A stretch of DNA of 64,000 nt, from the NCBI GenBank assembly GCA_041156125.1, contig JBEVTI010000029.1, positions 7,207-71,206 of the forward strand, written 5' to 3'. Source of the stretch: Paraktedonobacter carboxidivorans. Its GTDB lineage: Bacteria; Chloroflexota; Ktedonobacteria; Ktedonobacterales; Ktedonobacteraceae. Position 1 is the stretch's first letter. Each line of letters begins with the position of its first letter. Positions 33,453 through 42,529 of this stretch are shown here, piece after piece. Both the position numbers and the translations under genes were made by a program. The notes beneath the pieces are model-generated. The model did no database searches. It was not told the DNA's origin and saw only the letters and a list, made by a program, of their open reading frames with translations.

Positions 33453-35930
33453 ATGTCTCTGGAAGCCTTTACCAATCTCGCGCATTTACTACAAACAGGG
33501 GTGCTGGCACTCTCCATTTTTGACCTGGTCGCCTTTCTCTGGCTGACATTAACGGTCTGGTTAAATGGCAAGAGGCGCGCGGGCATTGTGCGTCTGGGTG
33601 TTGTGGGCCTGGGACTCTCGGCGCTTTTCTTCTTTATTCATGCTATCCTGCTCTCCAGTCCGCTCACTCCAGCCGCCTCGTTTCTGACGCTAGACTTCTG
33701 GTGGCGTATGATCTGGCTGCCCGCGCTGGGTGTGCCTTATCTCTGGTTCGCGATCGGCCTGCACTATGCCGCGTTGATTAACGCGAACTGGCGCAGGCGA
33801 CGACCCTTGCTGCTGTGTCTGGCCGCTGCCTTTGGTCTGCTGGTCTTCGCGCTGATGATTAGCTATCGCGATACGTTTACGTATATCGGGGTTTTGCGCC
33901 TGCTCTCCTATAGCGATACCCTTGATGATATTCGCCGGGGTCTCTTCTCACCCCTCTTGCTGATCCCCATCCTCTATCTGGCCTATGTCACGTTTTGCGC
34001 GATTGGTCCCTGGTTTACTACCGGGCGCATCAGTCGCTTGCTCAAGATTCTCTGGGGGAGTCTCCAGCGTGGCCAGAGGATGCGGCAGGCGGGTTCGCTC
34101 AGCCGCTCGCTGATGGATGCCTTCTGGGATGACCAGGTGGATCTAGATCTGCTGGAAGAGCCGATGCTTTCCTGGCACCTGGCGCGTCCGGGTCTGCTTC
34201 TGGCGGCTCTGCTGATGGCCGGATTGACGACCACGCTGGGAGTGCTAGTGGTGCAATCGATGATCAACTGGCTTGGCTATGGTCAGCACCCGCCCGCGAC
34301 GCTTGCCGCGACCGTGCTGCCCACCGACTCGCCTGTACCTTTCAATTTGCTGGTCCTGGATTTTCTGGCCACTGGCGCGGTTGCCCTGGTGATTCTGCTG
34401 ATCGGGTATTCGATTGTGCGCCATGGTGTGCTGATCGAGCGTCCTCTGGCACGGCGCGGTTTCTTTGAGCAATGGCGAGGTATTGTAGTGGTGGCCGCGC
34501 TGGTCGCGATTTTAATTGCTCTGCTGGTCGCCCTGACCGAAAGCAGCCTGGGCGGTTTGCTGCTCATCACCTGCCTGGCCACTGTGGCATATGCCCTCTT
34601 TACCTGGAGTGGCTATACAGCCCACGACCGCTATATCGCTCTGCTCAGTCCCTTTGTGCGCAGCACAGCTCAGCGTCACTGGCTAAATACAGATCTGCCC
34701 AGAACCGAGCAAGATCTGGAGTATCTCTTCTTTCATCTCTGCCACGATGTCCTGGGAGTGCAGTGTGCCTATCTCGCGGTCCCCACCGGCTCTGTCAGGC
34801 GCAGCTTTAGCTATCGCTGGCCAGCGGGACTCGTGCCGGGTCCACAATGGCACAAAACGCCCAGGCGTTTCACCGGTGAACTCTCGCCTGTACTGACTGA
34901 ACGGCTGGGAGAAATGTCTGCCTCGCCTGCTACCCAGGGCAGGCGTATTCAGGTCTACGTTAATCAGCAGCCGCTGATCATCTGGATTGTGCCTATTTAT
35001 AACGAGCGCGGGCTGGCTGCCACGCTCTACCTGGGGCCGCGCCAGGATGGTGCTGTCTTCACGGACGAGGATATGAATCTTGCCCATGCCTGTGGTCAGC
35101 GCATCCTCGATACGCTGGGCGATCACGATGCCATGCAGGCGGTCGCGAGCCTTTTGCGCCGCCGTGTCGTCGATGTCAAGCTGCTGGGCGCGCAGCAACG
35201 GCGTATCCTGCACGATGAAATCTTGCCACAGATGCACCTGGCACTGCTGCAACTGGAGATGCTGCGTTCCCTGCCGGAAAGCGCTCCTTCTGCAGCTGAC
35301 GAGCGCCAGCCGTATGAAACAAGCGTGAGCGGCGAGCAGAGCGATAGGCGAGAAGCGCGGGATACGTTTGCGCCGACGCATAAGAGCTCTGTAGATGAGG
35401 TGATTGCTATCATCAGCGATACTCATCGCCGCCTGGCTGCCATGATGCGTGCGACCGCGCCTGGAGCGCCGCATCGTCTTGAGCATGACGGCCTGATCAA
35501 CGCCATTCAGGCCATGCTGGAGCAGGATTTTCAGCATGCCTTTGACGAAATCGCCTGGTACGTCACGGAAGAGACTGCCGCGTGGATTGACGAAAGAGTC
35601 TCGCCAGCGATCGCCGAATTAATCTTCGCCGCGATCCAGGAAGCGCTGCGCAACGCCGCTCGCCACGCGCGCGGAGCCGATATTCACCGGCACCTCTGCC
35701 TGACCTTTAGCGCCGCCTGGAATCCCGCCGAACACAGCCTTGAGATCATCGTAGCTGACAACGGCGTAGGCATCGTCTCCGCCGATACCTCCACTACCAC
35801 TGGCACAGGCGGTGGCCTTGTCACTCACAGCGCCCTTCTCGCCATCGCTGGTGGTAGTCTGACCGTCAAAAGCACCTCCGATGAAGGTGTCACAGTCAAG
35901 ATTAGCCTGCCCGCCCAGGCACTGCAGTAG
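33453..35930 (+). CDS. Membrane sensor histidine kinase with GAF-like domain (NarL-partner type)
   Basis: An 825-residue sensor. Residues 1-390 contain about ten hydrophobic helices in two clusters. A GAF-like domain follows (about 415-560). The DHp region holds QRRILHDEILPQMHLALL, with the HisKA_3-type phosphoacceptor His followed by Asp-Glu. After a Ser/Glu/Arg linker, the HATPase_c domain shows the N box EALRNAARHA, G1 DNGVGI and G2 GTGGGLVTHSA. It should phosphorylate the response regulator encoded just upstream. GAGG lies before the ATG. The long membrane part suggests that it senses an envelope or lipid-soluble signal; the ligand is unknown. Confidence 0.88.
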   Translation: MSLEAFTNLAHLLQTGVLALSIFDLVAFLWLTLTVWLNGKRRAGIVRLGVVGLGLSALFFFIHAILLSSPLTPAASFLTLDFWWRMIWLPALGVPYLWFAIGLHYAALINANWRRRRPLLLCLAAAFGLLVFALMISYRDTFTYIGVLRLLSYSDTLDDIRRGLFSPLLLIPILYLAYVTFCAIGPWFTTGRISRLLKILWGSLQRGQRMRQAGSLSRSLMDAFWDDQVDLDLLEEPMLSWHLARPGLLLAALLMAGLTTTLGVLVVQSMINWLGYGQHPPATLAATVLPTDSPVPFNLLVLDFLATGAVALVILLIGYSIVRHGVLIERPLARRGFFEQWRGIVVVAALVAILIALLVALTESSLGGLLLITCLATVAYALFTWSGYTAHDRYIALLSPFVRSTAQRHWLNTDLPRTEQDLEYLFFHLCHDVLGVQCAYLAVPTGSVRRSFSYRWPAGLVPGPQWHKTPRRFTGELSPVLTERLGEMSASPATQGRRIQVYVNQQPLIIWIVPIYNERGLAATLYLGPRQDGAVFTDEDMNLAHACGQRILDTLGDHDAMQAVASLLRRRVVDVKLLGAQQRRILHDEILPQMHLALLQLEMLRSLPESAPSAADERQPYETSVSGEQSDRREARDTFAPTHKSSVDEVIAIISDTHRRLAAMMRATAPGAPHRLEHDGLINAIQAMLEQDFQHAFDEIAWYVTEETAAWIDERVSPAIAELIFAAIQEALRNAARHARGADIHRHLCLTFSAAWNPAEHSLEIIVADNGVGIVSADTSTTTGTGGGLVTHSALLAIAGGSLTVKSTSDEGVTVKISLPAQALQ

Positions 35931-36301
35931 TGATATCACTGGTGGACTCCCATGCGTCCTGCGCGCTCTCCGCTGCAAGATGAGAGGCAAGCTGCAAAGT
36001 CATAGATAACCTCGTCAAAGGCATCAGTAGCAGAGCTAGCATTGTATTTGTTGCCGCGTTACTCGTTTACCTTGATAGGCGAGGCGTTCCAGGTAGCCAT
36101 CTGAAAGGCTTAAAATTCTGGCAAGCCATTTTGGATGCATCTGCCAGAGGAGAATATTTTGCATGGACCGCAAAGCAAAGCCCTGATTATTGAGGGATCA
36201 CTTCTAGAGAAATGTTAACTGAGCACTTGACAAAATAGAGATATGCAGATTAAATCATGGTAGGACTAAGAAGTCCATGGAGTGCAAAGGAAAAAGAAAT
36301 T
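35931..36301. other. Intergenic region with sigma-70 promoter, no gene seen
   Basis: About 370 bp without a gene. The only clear element is the promoter at 36227-36255. No terminator-like stem was found directly after the histidine kinase. Confidence 0.4.
36227..36255 (+). promoter_or_regulatory. Sigma-70-type promoter for the phosphoesterase gene
   Basis: TTGACA (36227-36232), 17-bp spacer, TTAAAT (36250-36255), about 46 bp before the ATG at 36302. One of the few standard -35/-10 pairs in the window. Confidence 0.6.
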
Positions 36302-37078
36302 ATGCGTATCGCGCTCATCTCCGACATTCACGGCAATTCCATTGCCCTTGACGCGGTTCTGGCGGATATTGAGGCACAGGGGGATGTCGAGGCATACTGG
36401 TTGTTGGGAGATTTTTCAGCTATGGGTTTTGATCCGGTGGGAGTCCTGGAGAGGGTTGCGAAATTACCGAATGCGATATGTACCCGTGGCAATCATGATC
36501 GGTATACGGTGACGGGTGAGCGACCAGGCCCCTCGGATGCGGACGCGCAGGCGCGCCCCCAACTGTTGCCGTTTGTGCTGGCGATGGCGACAAATCTGGC
36601 GTGGACGCAGGGACAGATTCTGGCAAGTGGCTGGTGGGCATGGTTTGAGCAATTGCCGCTGGAGACCCGTCTAACGCTGCCCGATGGCACGCGTGTTCTG
36701 GGCGTGCATGCCGCGCCGGGACTTGACGATGGGCCAGGGATCATCCCTTTGCTCAGCGACGACGAATTACGCATGCTGCTCGCGCCGGCTGACGCGGATC
36801 TGGTGATTGTCGGCCATACACATGTGCCGATGGACCGCACGCTGGCTGGGGTGCGCGTCTTTAACCTGGGCAGTGTCAGTAATCCGCTGCGCGAGCGCCT
36901 GGAGGCCAGCTATGCTCTGCTAGACGCGAACGAAGCTGGCTATACCCTCCAGTTGCGCTATGTTGACTACGATCGGATGGCTGTGATTGATGCGCTGCAC
37001 CGTGTCAAGCATCCGACCGCGCTTTTGCTGTCACGTTTTCTGCGCGGCGAAATGACTCCGCCGTGGGCGTTGCGTTAA
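36302..37078 (+). CDS. Calcineurin-like metallophosphoesterase (YfcE/ApaH-like)
   Basis: A 258-residue cytoplasmic phosphoesterase. The dinuclear metal motifs are intact: ISDIHGN (residues 6-12), WLLGDFSAMG (about 36), TRGNHDR (about 62), and LGVHAAPG with VIVGHTHVP (about 178). The family hydrolyses phosphodiesters or phosphoproteins; the substrate is not known. ATG 36302 (MRIALISDIHG) is favoured over an ATG 15 codons earlier because the conserved first strand starts there and AAAGGA lies upstream. Its stop codon overlaps the stop of the convergent epimerase gene by four bases. Confidence 0.9.
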   Translation: MRIALISDIHGNSIALDAVLADIEAQGDVEAYWLLGDFSAMGFDPVGVLERVAKLPNAICTRGNHDRYTVTGERPGPSDADAQARPQLLPFVLAMATNLAWTQGQILASGWWAWFEQLPLETRLTLPDGTRVLGVHAAPGLDDGPGIIPLLSDDELRMLLAPADADLVIVGHTHVPMDRTLAGVRVFNLGSVSNPLRERLEASYALLDANEAGYTLQLRYVDYDRMAVIDALHRVKHPTALLLSRFLRGEMTPPWALR

Positions 37079-37974
37079 ACCCCCTGCTCTTTGAGATACG
37101 TGGTAAATGAAAGAGGGGTAAAACCGAAAGTGCGTTCAACGCTGTTAAGATCGGTGGTGTTGTCAAATGAGAAAAGCGTCATAGCTGCTCTGGTCAGGGG
37201 AGGCTTTGGCAGCACTGCCTCCATGGCCGCGGCCCCTATCCCTACCAGCGCGAACGGTGCAGGCGCTTTCAGGCGGGATTTGTGCATGGTTTGTAGCAGA
37301 GCGTCGATGATTTGCGTAAAAGAATAGTACTCAGGACCCCCAATGGTATACGTTTGCTTGCTGCTTTGTTGCGGACTCTCCAGGACACGCATAATCACGC
37401 TAACCACGTCCTCTACATAGATTGGCTGAAACATCATTTTGCCGCCCCCGATCAAAGGTACAACAGGCGTTGCTCGAATAAGATCCGTCAGGCCGCGGAT
37501 AAAGGGCGCGTCTTTACCAAAGAGCACTGAGGGTCGAATAATTGTCCAATCCAATTGGCTCTCTTTTAACATCTGTTCGGCCAGGTAACGCCCCTGCATA
37601 TAGCTTCCCACTTGCGCGGGTTTTGTGCCCAGACCACTTATTTCAATCACGCGTTTCACGCCCGCTGCCTCAGCGGCCTGTATCACGTTAGCTGTTCCCT
37701 GCACATTCGTTTCTGCGTAATTGTTGCCCGGACTTTGCTTGCGGTCCGCGGTCATAAAAGCCGCGTGGACCAGGGTATCTATTCCTTTGACCGCCTCAGC
37801 CAGAGTAGCCATTTGCGTCGTATCCCCCTGGACCAATTCACTGGCTTTCCCAGAGAAAAGCTGGCGCGCTTTTTGTGGATCGCGCACCAGGCAACGCGGC
37901 TGTTGACCCTCAGCAATTAAGCGCCGCACAAGATGCTGGCCTATGTAACCTGTCGCACCAGTAATTAGAATCAT
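37075..37974 (-). CDS. NmrA/SDR-type NAD(P)-binding epimerase-like protein
   Basis: A 299-residue atypical short-chain dehydrogenase. It begins MILITGATGYIGQHLVRRL (TGATGYIG nucleotide motif), followed by RDPQKARQL, VQGDTTQMATLAEAVKGID and ISGLGTKP. Tyr and Lys of the usual YxxxK are replaced by YMQGRYLAEQ. This fits the complex-I NDUFA9/CC3-like group used for quinone-related or stress functions. AAGGGGGAG lies five bases before ATG 37974. The gene is convergent with the phosphoesterase and shares four bases of stop codon with it, so transcripts must overlap. Confidence 0.88.
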   Translation of the reverse strand: MILITGATGYIGQHLVRRLIAEGQQPRCLVRDPQKARQLFSGKASELVQGDTTQMATLAEAVKGIDTLVHAAFMTADRKQSPGNNYAETNVQGTANVIQAAEAAGVKRVIEISGLGTKPAQVGSYMQGRYLAEQMLKESQLDWTIIRPSVLFGKDAPFIRGLTDLIRATPVVPLIGGGKMMFQPIYVEDVVSVIMRVLESPQQSSKQTYTIGGPEYYSFTQIIDALLQTMHKSRLKAPAPFALVGIGAAAMEAVLPKPPLTRAAMTLFSFDNTTDLNSVERTFGFTPLSFTTYLKEQGV

Positions 37975-38273
37975 ACTTCTCCCCCTTGCTATTAACAATT
38001 CTATTTATGCTTCTAAGATATCATGCCACCAAGCTTTTCGGTAGAGAGCCTCGGCACCTTTCAAGAGGTGAGTCAACTCACATGTTTTGCTTTTATGAAA
38101 TGCTAAATTTAAGAGATGAACTTTTTAAATATTGATTTATTATTCAGATTATGCTAAGCTAAAAAAGTTCTGAAAGATAGATATACGTTGTTGCACAATA
38201 GTATGTAGATTGATATTTTGTACGTACGCCAGCCCGCATAGTGTGGTTGTATTGCTATAAGGAGGCTTCAACG

Positions 38274-40169
38274 GTGCAAAATTGTGAGATATGTGGTAGC
38301 CCCCAGGTTGAGTTGTCTCGATTCTGCGGCAATTGCGGGCATGCTTTAACAGCAGCCACAGCCGGTTTTACGGCTCTTAGCGATTACCACAGCGAAGCAA
38401 GCGTCGCTAGCGCAGGTGGCCCCGCGTCCCAGGTGGCAGTGGACGACGATAGTAACAGCACAAGTAAATTACCTGATAAAATGCGCCAAGTAACGCCTGT
38501 GCCGGACGAGTACGAGACCCGGTCTTACGAAATGATGGCGGACCTGCCCTTCTTAAGCGCGGGGGCGCCGCAATCGTCTGGTAATATGCCAGTAGTAGCA
38601 GGGACGCCGCAACTGCCTGGTAATATGCCCGTAGTAGGAAATACTCCCCCATTGCCCCAGGGGTCGGTTATGCATCCTTCGTTTGGGCCAGCCGCAGGCC
38701 AGATGCCGCCGAGTTTAACGCCAGGGGGAGCGGGAGTGCAGCCGTCATTTGGGCAAGTGGGCCAGTTCCCACCGGGATCGCTGCCAGGTGGAGGAGCGTC
38801 ACAGATGCCGTCGCTGCCACAGGGGCCAACATCAGGAGAGGGCATCTATCATCCCTCGTTGGGTCCGCACGTGGGGCAACCCGCAGGTTTGACGCCAGGG
38901 GGAGCGGGAGTGCATCCGTCGTTTGGGCAAGTGGGCCAGATGCCGCAGGGAGCGAGTCTGCCGCAATTGCCATCGACGCCAGGCGGGCCAATCTCTCACC
39001 CATCGTTAGGTCCACATTTTGGTCAGATGCCAGCAGGGCAGGGGGTAAGTGGCACATGGCCAGCCGGCCCGCATTCTGGCCTGATGCCCACACAGCCTGG
39101 CGGGACCATGCCCGTCGAGTCGGCTCACGCATACTTCACCGCGCCACATACAGCAGTTTCAGCCGCAGCAAAAACGGCAAAAGCCGGAAAATTGCTAGCG
39201 AAACCGCTGCTGCATCAGCTCTGGTTCTGGCTCACAATTCCAGTCGCCCTCGTCGTAGTTGCGGCTGGTGCGCTCGGCACAGTCTATGTCTTCATTCCCG
39301 CCAGCCTGGGCCTGGTTAATGGCAGTCAAACAGTCATGTCGGGTCTGACCATGCAGGTCCATGGCAGTCACTTTGTACCTGGCGGCGAAGTCACTTTGAA
39401 ACTTGACAATCAGCAAACCGTCAGGCCTGTCACAGTAATTAGCGTAAGTGGGCAAGGCGAGTTTGACGCGCTTATCGACGGTACCGAGAACTGGTCTCTT
39501 GGCAAGCACACTATTCACGCCAGTGAGAGTACCCTCGCGCGCGACGCGGTCTTCAACTTTGCCCTGCTTGGTAACTCATCAACGGTCACGCCCAGCGTCA
39601 CATCTTTTGACACCTCCACTGGCGCTTGCCAATACGTGGCGGGCACTGGCTGGAGCTGCCCGATCAGCTTGAGCATCCAGGGAGGGCAGGGTAAGGTCCA
39701 TTGGAGCGCTTCCAGTACAGGCATCAGCGGCGTTACCTTTGCGCCATCCAGTGGCATCCTCGCGTCTGGTCAGACGCAAACAATCACCGCCACCGTGCCT
39801 GACATGGTTTGTCCAGCCTCGGCAAGCTTCTTGATTAGCGGCTGGGCCAACCCATTGCATATTGCCTGGAGCTGTATCGCGCCTACTCTCGCCATCACAG
39901 GCGTTCTCTGTCCTATCACAGGCGGCTACTACGTCTGCCCCGTTCCCATCGCCCTGGCAGCTAACTCGCAAGGCATGGCAAACTGGACAGTCACCAGCCC
40001 CAGTCCGGGAGTGATCATCCAACCGGGTAGTGGCACCCTCTCGATCGGACAATCGCAGACCATCAACCTCTCGATCCCACAGAGCGAGTGCCGGACCGCG
40101 CAGTTCGTCTTTACTGTCGTCGGTGGCCAGTCACAGACCATTGGTCTTGATACCAGCAGGTGTCCATAG
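38274..40169 (+). CDS. Zinc-ribbon membrane protein with Pro/Gly/Gln repeats and extracellular beta domains
   Basis: A 631-residue protein. Residues 4-21 are a zinc ribbon (C4-x2-C7, C18-x2-C21). Residues ~95-285 are a low-complexity Pro/Gly/Met/Gln region with repeats such as GNMPVV, HPSFGQVGQ and LTPGGAGV. One transmembrane helix (about 318-345, TIPVALVVVAAGALGTVYVF) is followed by ~285 residues of beta-rich extracellular domains with paired Cys and motifs like ITGVLCPITGGYYVCPV, ending in GGQSQTIGLDTSRCP. Cytoplasmic ribbon and linker, outside Ig-like or BACON-like part. GTG at 38274 has AAGGAGG eight bases upstream. Function unknown; it may be a surface or division-related scaffold. Confidence 0.85.
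   Translation: MQNCEICGSPQVELSRFCGNCGHALTAATAGFTALSDYHSEASVASAGGPASQVAVDDDSNSTSKLPDKMRQVTPVPDEYETRSYEMMADLPFLSAGAPQSSGNMPVVAGTPQLPGNMPVVGNTPPLPQGSVMHPSFGPAAGQMPPSLTPGGAGVQPSFGQVGQFPPGSLPGGGASQMPSLPQGPTSGEGIYHPSLGPHVGQPAGLTPGGAGVHPSFGQVGQMPQGASLPQLPSTPGGPISHPSLGPHFGQMPAGQGVSGTWPAGPHSGLMPTQPGGTMPVESAHAYFTAPHTAVSAAAKTAKAGKLLAKPLLHQLWFWLTIPVALVVVAAGALGTVYVFIPASLGLVNGSQTVMSGLTMQVHGSHFVPGGEVTLKLDNQQTVRPVTVISVSGQGEFDALIDGTENWSLGKHTIHASESTLARDAVFNFALLGNSSTVTPSVTSFDTSTGACQYVAGTGWSCPISLSIQGGQGKVHWSASSTGISGVTFAPSSGILASGQTQTITATVPDMVCPASASFLISGWANPLHIAWSCIAPTLAITGVLCPITGGYYVCPVPIALAANSQGMANWTVTSPSPGVIIQPGSGTLSIGQSQTINLSIPQSECRTAQFVFTVVGGQSQTIGLDTSRCP
38714..38948 (+). repeat. Long-period direct repeats in the Pro/Gly-rich linker
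   Basis: The block starting AACGCCAGGGGGAGCGGG at about 38717 recurs 174 bp later at about 38891 with few changes (through GTGGGCCAG). A shorter repeat CTGGTAATATGCC occurs at about 38578 and 38617. Confidence 0.7.
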
Positions 40170-40292
40170 TAGCAGTCAGCAGCATGTAAGTAGCCAGAAC
40201 AAGCCGCGGTTCCCCTCCAGGTCATGCCTGGTTGGTGAGAAATGGCAAACGTGGCTTTGTTTTTAGCTCGTGCCGCGCATAACCCCTTTACC

Positions 40293-40359
40293 AGAGGTTT
40301 TGCGCACAAGGCCTGGCACGCCTTGTGCGCAAAACCTCTAGCATTCTCCGGGTGGGGAG
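40293..40359 (+). repeat. 20-bp palindrome with G-rich tail (dispersed repeat family)
   Basis: Arms 40293-40312 and 40320-40339 match exactly (AGAGGTTTTGCGCACAAGGC and its complement), loop of 7. It is followed by ATTCTCCGGGTGGGGAG at 40343-40359. The stem shares AGAGGTTTKGC with the one at 53085. The rest of the 40170-40531 gap holds only the promoter of the cyclase gene. Confidence 0.6.
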
Positions 40360-40428
40360 TCAGAAAGCCTTCTGATCTGCATTTACAAAAGCAGGTAGGC
40401 CTCACAACGGTAAGCAGGGGCATTCTTA

Positions 40429-40437
40429 TGCTATAAT
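40429..40437 (+). promoter_or_regulatory. Extended -10 promoter for the adenylate cyclase gene
   Basis: TGCTATAAT, TGn-TATAAT, about 95 bp before the first ATG. No matching -35. Confidence 0.5.
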
Positions 40438-40531
40438 GGGTGAGCGTCGGCGTTATAAAATAAGATAACGAGTAGTTTTTGTGTGCTGTGTCTATTAACC
40501 AGTTCTCTGGCGTACTCGGCGCCTGAATACA

Positions 40532-42499
40532 ATGAGAACGGAGTGTCATATCTTGGCAGGAATACCTGATCCCTCTCGCGATTTACGCACCCTGCGCGAG
40601 GCACTATTACGCATTTCGCGTACGCTGCATGAGCATTCTCGCAAGTTAGAGGTCGCGGTTGAAGGAACATACGCTGGTGAAAGCGGCGATGCTCGTGTGC
40701 AGTTACTTAGTGATTCGTTGCGCATCTGTCGTACCGCGGATCTTGAACTGGGGCGTATCAATCAGACAGTGCAGCGTACATTGCTTGCTTTTCAGGATCA
40801 GATGGATCGGTTTTCTCAAGCCTTGCCACCGGCCTTTACCCCACCGAGCCAGCTAAGTGAGCAGACGGCGAGCAACTTTGAAAAAGAACGTAAAGCCTTA
40901 AATGCCAGCATCATCAACCTTGAGCTCAAGCGCGGTGAGTTGGAAACGCTGTACGAAATCGCGCGTATGCTGAATTCCACCCTGGAGTTTGACGAAGTAT
41001 TGCGCCTGGTTATGGACCAGGTTATCCAGGTAGTCAATGCCGAGCGCGGTTTTCTGGTCTTGCTCGATCCCGCCAGCGGCGATCTGCGTTTTGAGATCGC
41101 GCGCGATAAAGACGCTCGCTCAATCAATGCCAGCGACTTTGAATTTAAGATCAGTCGCAGCACAGTGGAGCGCGTAGTACGCACGCGCCAGCCATTTCTC
41201 TCTGTGCATGACGCGCAGCTTGAGTTGTCGGACGCGGAAAGCGTGCTGATTCAGGGCATTCGTTCGATCATGTGCGCGCCTCTGATAGTGCGCGATACCT
41301 GCATTGGCGCGGTGTACGTCGATAGCAAGATCGTAGCGGGTCTGTTTGTGCCCAAGCAGGGTGAATTGCTGATGGCCTTCTGCCGACAAGCAGCCATTGC
41401 CATCGATAACGCGCGCCTCTTCGCCGATCTCAACATGGCCCTGCGCAAAGTGGAAGAAGACAAGCAGTACATGGACAACGTCTTCGCCTCCATCGCCAAT
41501 GGAGTGATTACCACTGACTCGGCTGGCATGATTACCAAGTTTAACGATGCCGCGGGCTTTATTCTCAACATCAATCCGCTGATAGTCGTCGGCAGGCCCT
41601 ACCAGGAAGTGTTTAGTGCGCGCCCCCAGGTTGGTCTCTCCGAATTGCTCCAGAACGCATTTCGCCAGCACGAGCATGGAACAGTAGTGCCGCATTCGGT
41701 GGACTGTGATATTCCCGGACGAGGACCGGTCAATCTGAGCCTGCATGCCTCCTCGCTGCGCGACGCTCAGGGGCAGCACATTGGTATGACGCTGGTGGTG
41801 GATGATCAGACCGATCTGCGCGCGGCCAAAGCCAAGGCCGAAGAGATCAGGCGCATCTTCGGGCGCTTTGTCAATCCCAACGTTGTCAAGCGCCTGATCG
41901 AAGATCCCCGCGCTCTGCACCTGGGTGGCGAAGCCAAAGAGATCACAGTCATCTCAGCCGACGTGCGCGGCTTTACCAGTCTGAGTGAGCGCCTGCCCCC
42001 GGCTGAGGTCATGAACCTGCTCAACTCCTACCTGGACATCATGGTCAAAGAGATCTGGGAAGAGAATGGCACCATTACCGGTTTCTGGGGCGACGAACTG
42101 CTCGCGGTCTTTAACGCGCCGCTCGATCAGGAGGATCATACACTGCGCGCCGTGCGAGCAGCCTGGCGGATGCGCATGGCAGTCATGTCGCACCAGCAGA
42201 AGCATCACCAGGATTATCCGATCGCTTTTGGCTTTGGAGTCAACACAGGCGAAGCCATGGTAGGCAATATTGGTTCGCGCGAACTTATGCAGAACTACAC
42301 AGTGATTGGCGACGCAGTGAATGTCGCGGCCCGTCTGCAGAAAAACGCCTCGGACAATAACGTACTGCTCAACCTCTCGACCTTTACGCGCGTGCGCCAT
42401 ATGGTCAGTGTCATGATGTTGCCGCAGTTGAAGGTCAAGAATAAAGCGGAGCCGCTGGATGTCTTCTGTCTGACAGGCTGGCTGTCCGGGAAACCCTGA
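40532..42499 (+). CDS. Adenylate/guanylate cyclase with GAF and PAS domains
   Basis: A 655-residue class III cyclase. Order: N-terminal coiled-coil (about 10-130), GAF (about 135-295, ending AAIAIDNARLFADL), PAS (about 305-425, YMDNVFASIANGVITTDSAG), and a catalytic domain (about 465-640) with SADVRGFTSLSE (metal Asp), WGDELLAVFNAP (second metal Asp) and VIGDAVNVAARLQ (transition-state Asn/Arg). It should make cAMP or cGMP under control of small ligands and PAS signals, in the cytoplasm. A TTG start at 40553 with GGAG nine bases before it may be the real one, since ATG 40532 has no RBS. A convergent GNAT gene follows 30 bp away. Confidence 0.9.
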   Translation: MRTECHILAGIPDPSRDLRTLREALLRISRTLHEHSRKLEVAVEGTYAGESGDARVQLLSDSLRICRTADLELGRINQTVQRTLLAFQDQMDRFSQALPPAFTPPSQLSEQTASNFEKERKALNASIINLELKRGELETLYEIARMLNSTLEFDEVLRLVMDQVIQVVNAERGFLVLLDPASGDLRFEIARDKDARSINASDFEFKISRSTVERVVRTRQPFLSVHDAQLELSDAESVLIQGIRSIMCAPLIVRDTCIGAVYVDSKIVAGLFVPKQGELLMAFCRQAAIAIDNARLFADLNMALRKVEEDKQYMDNVFASIANGVITTDSAGMITKFNDAAGFILNINPLIVVGRPYQEVFSARPQVGLSELLQNAFRQHEHGTVVPHSVDCDIPGRGPVNLSLHASSLRDAQGQHIGMTLVVDDQTDLRAAKAKAEEIRRIFGRFVNPNVVKRLIEDPRALHLGGEAKEITVISADVRGFTSLSERLPPAEVMNLLNSYLDIMVKEIWEENGTITGFWGDELLAVFNAPLDQEDHTLRAVRAAWRMRMAVMSHQQKHHQDYPIAFGFGVNTGEAMVGNIGSRELMQNYTVIGDAVNVAARLQKNASDNNVLLNLSTFTRVRHMVSVMMLPQLKVKNKAEPLDVFCLTGWLSGKP

Positions 42500-42529
42500 A
42501 GACAAGCGCGGGACAACTCATCCCTCGCC

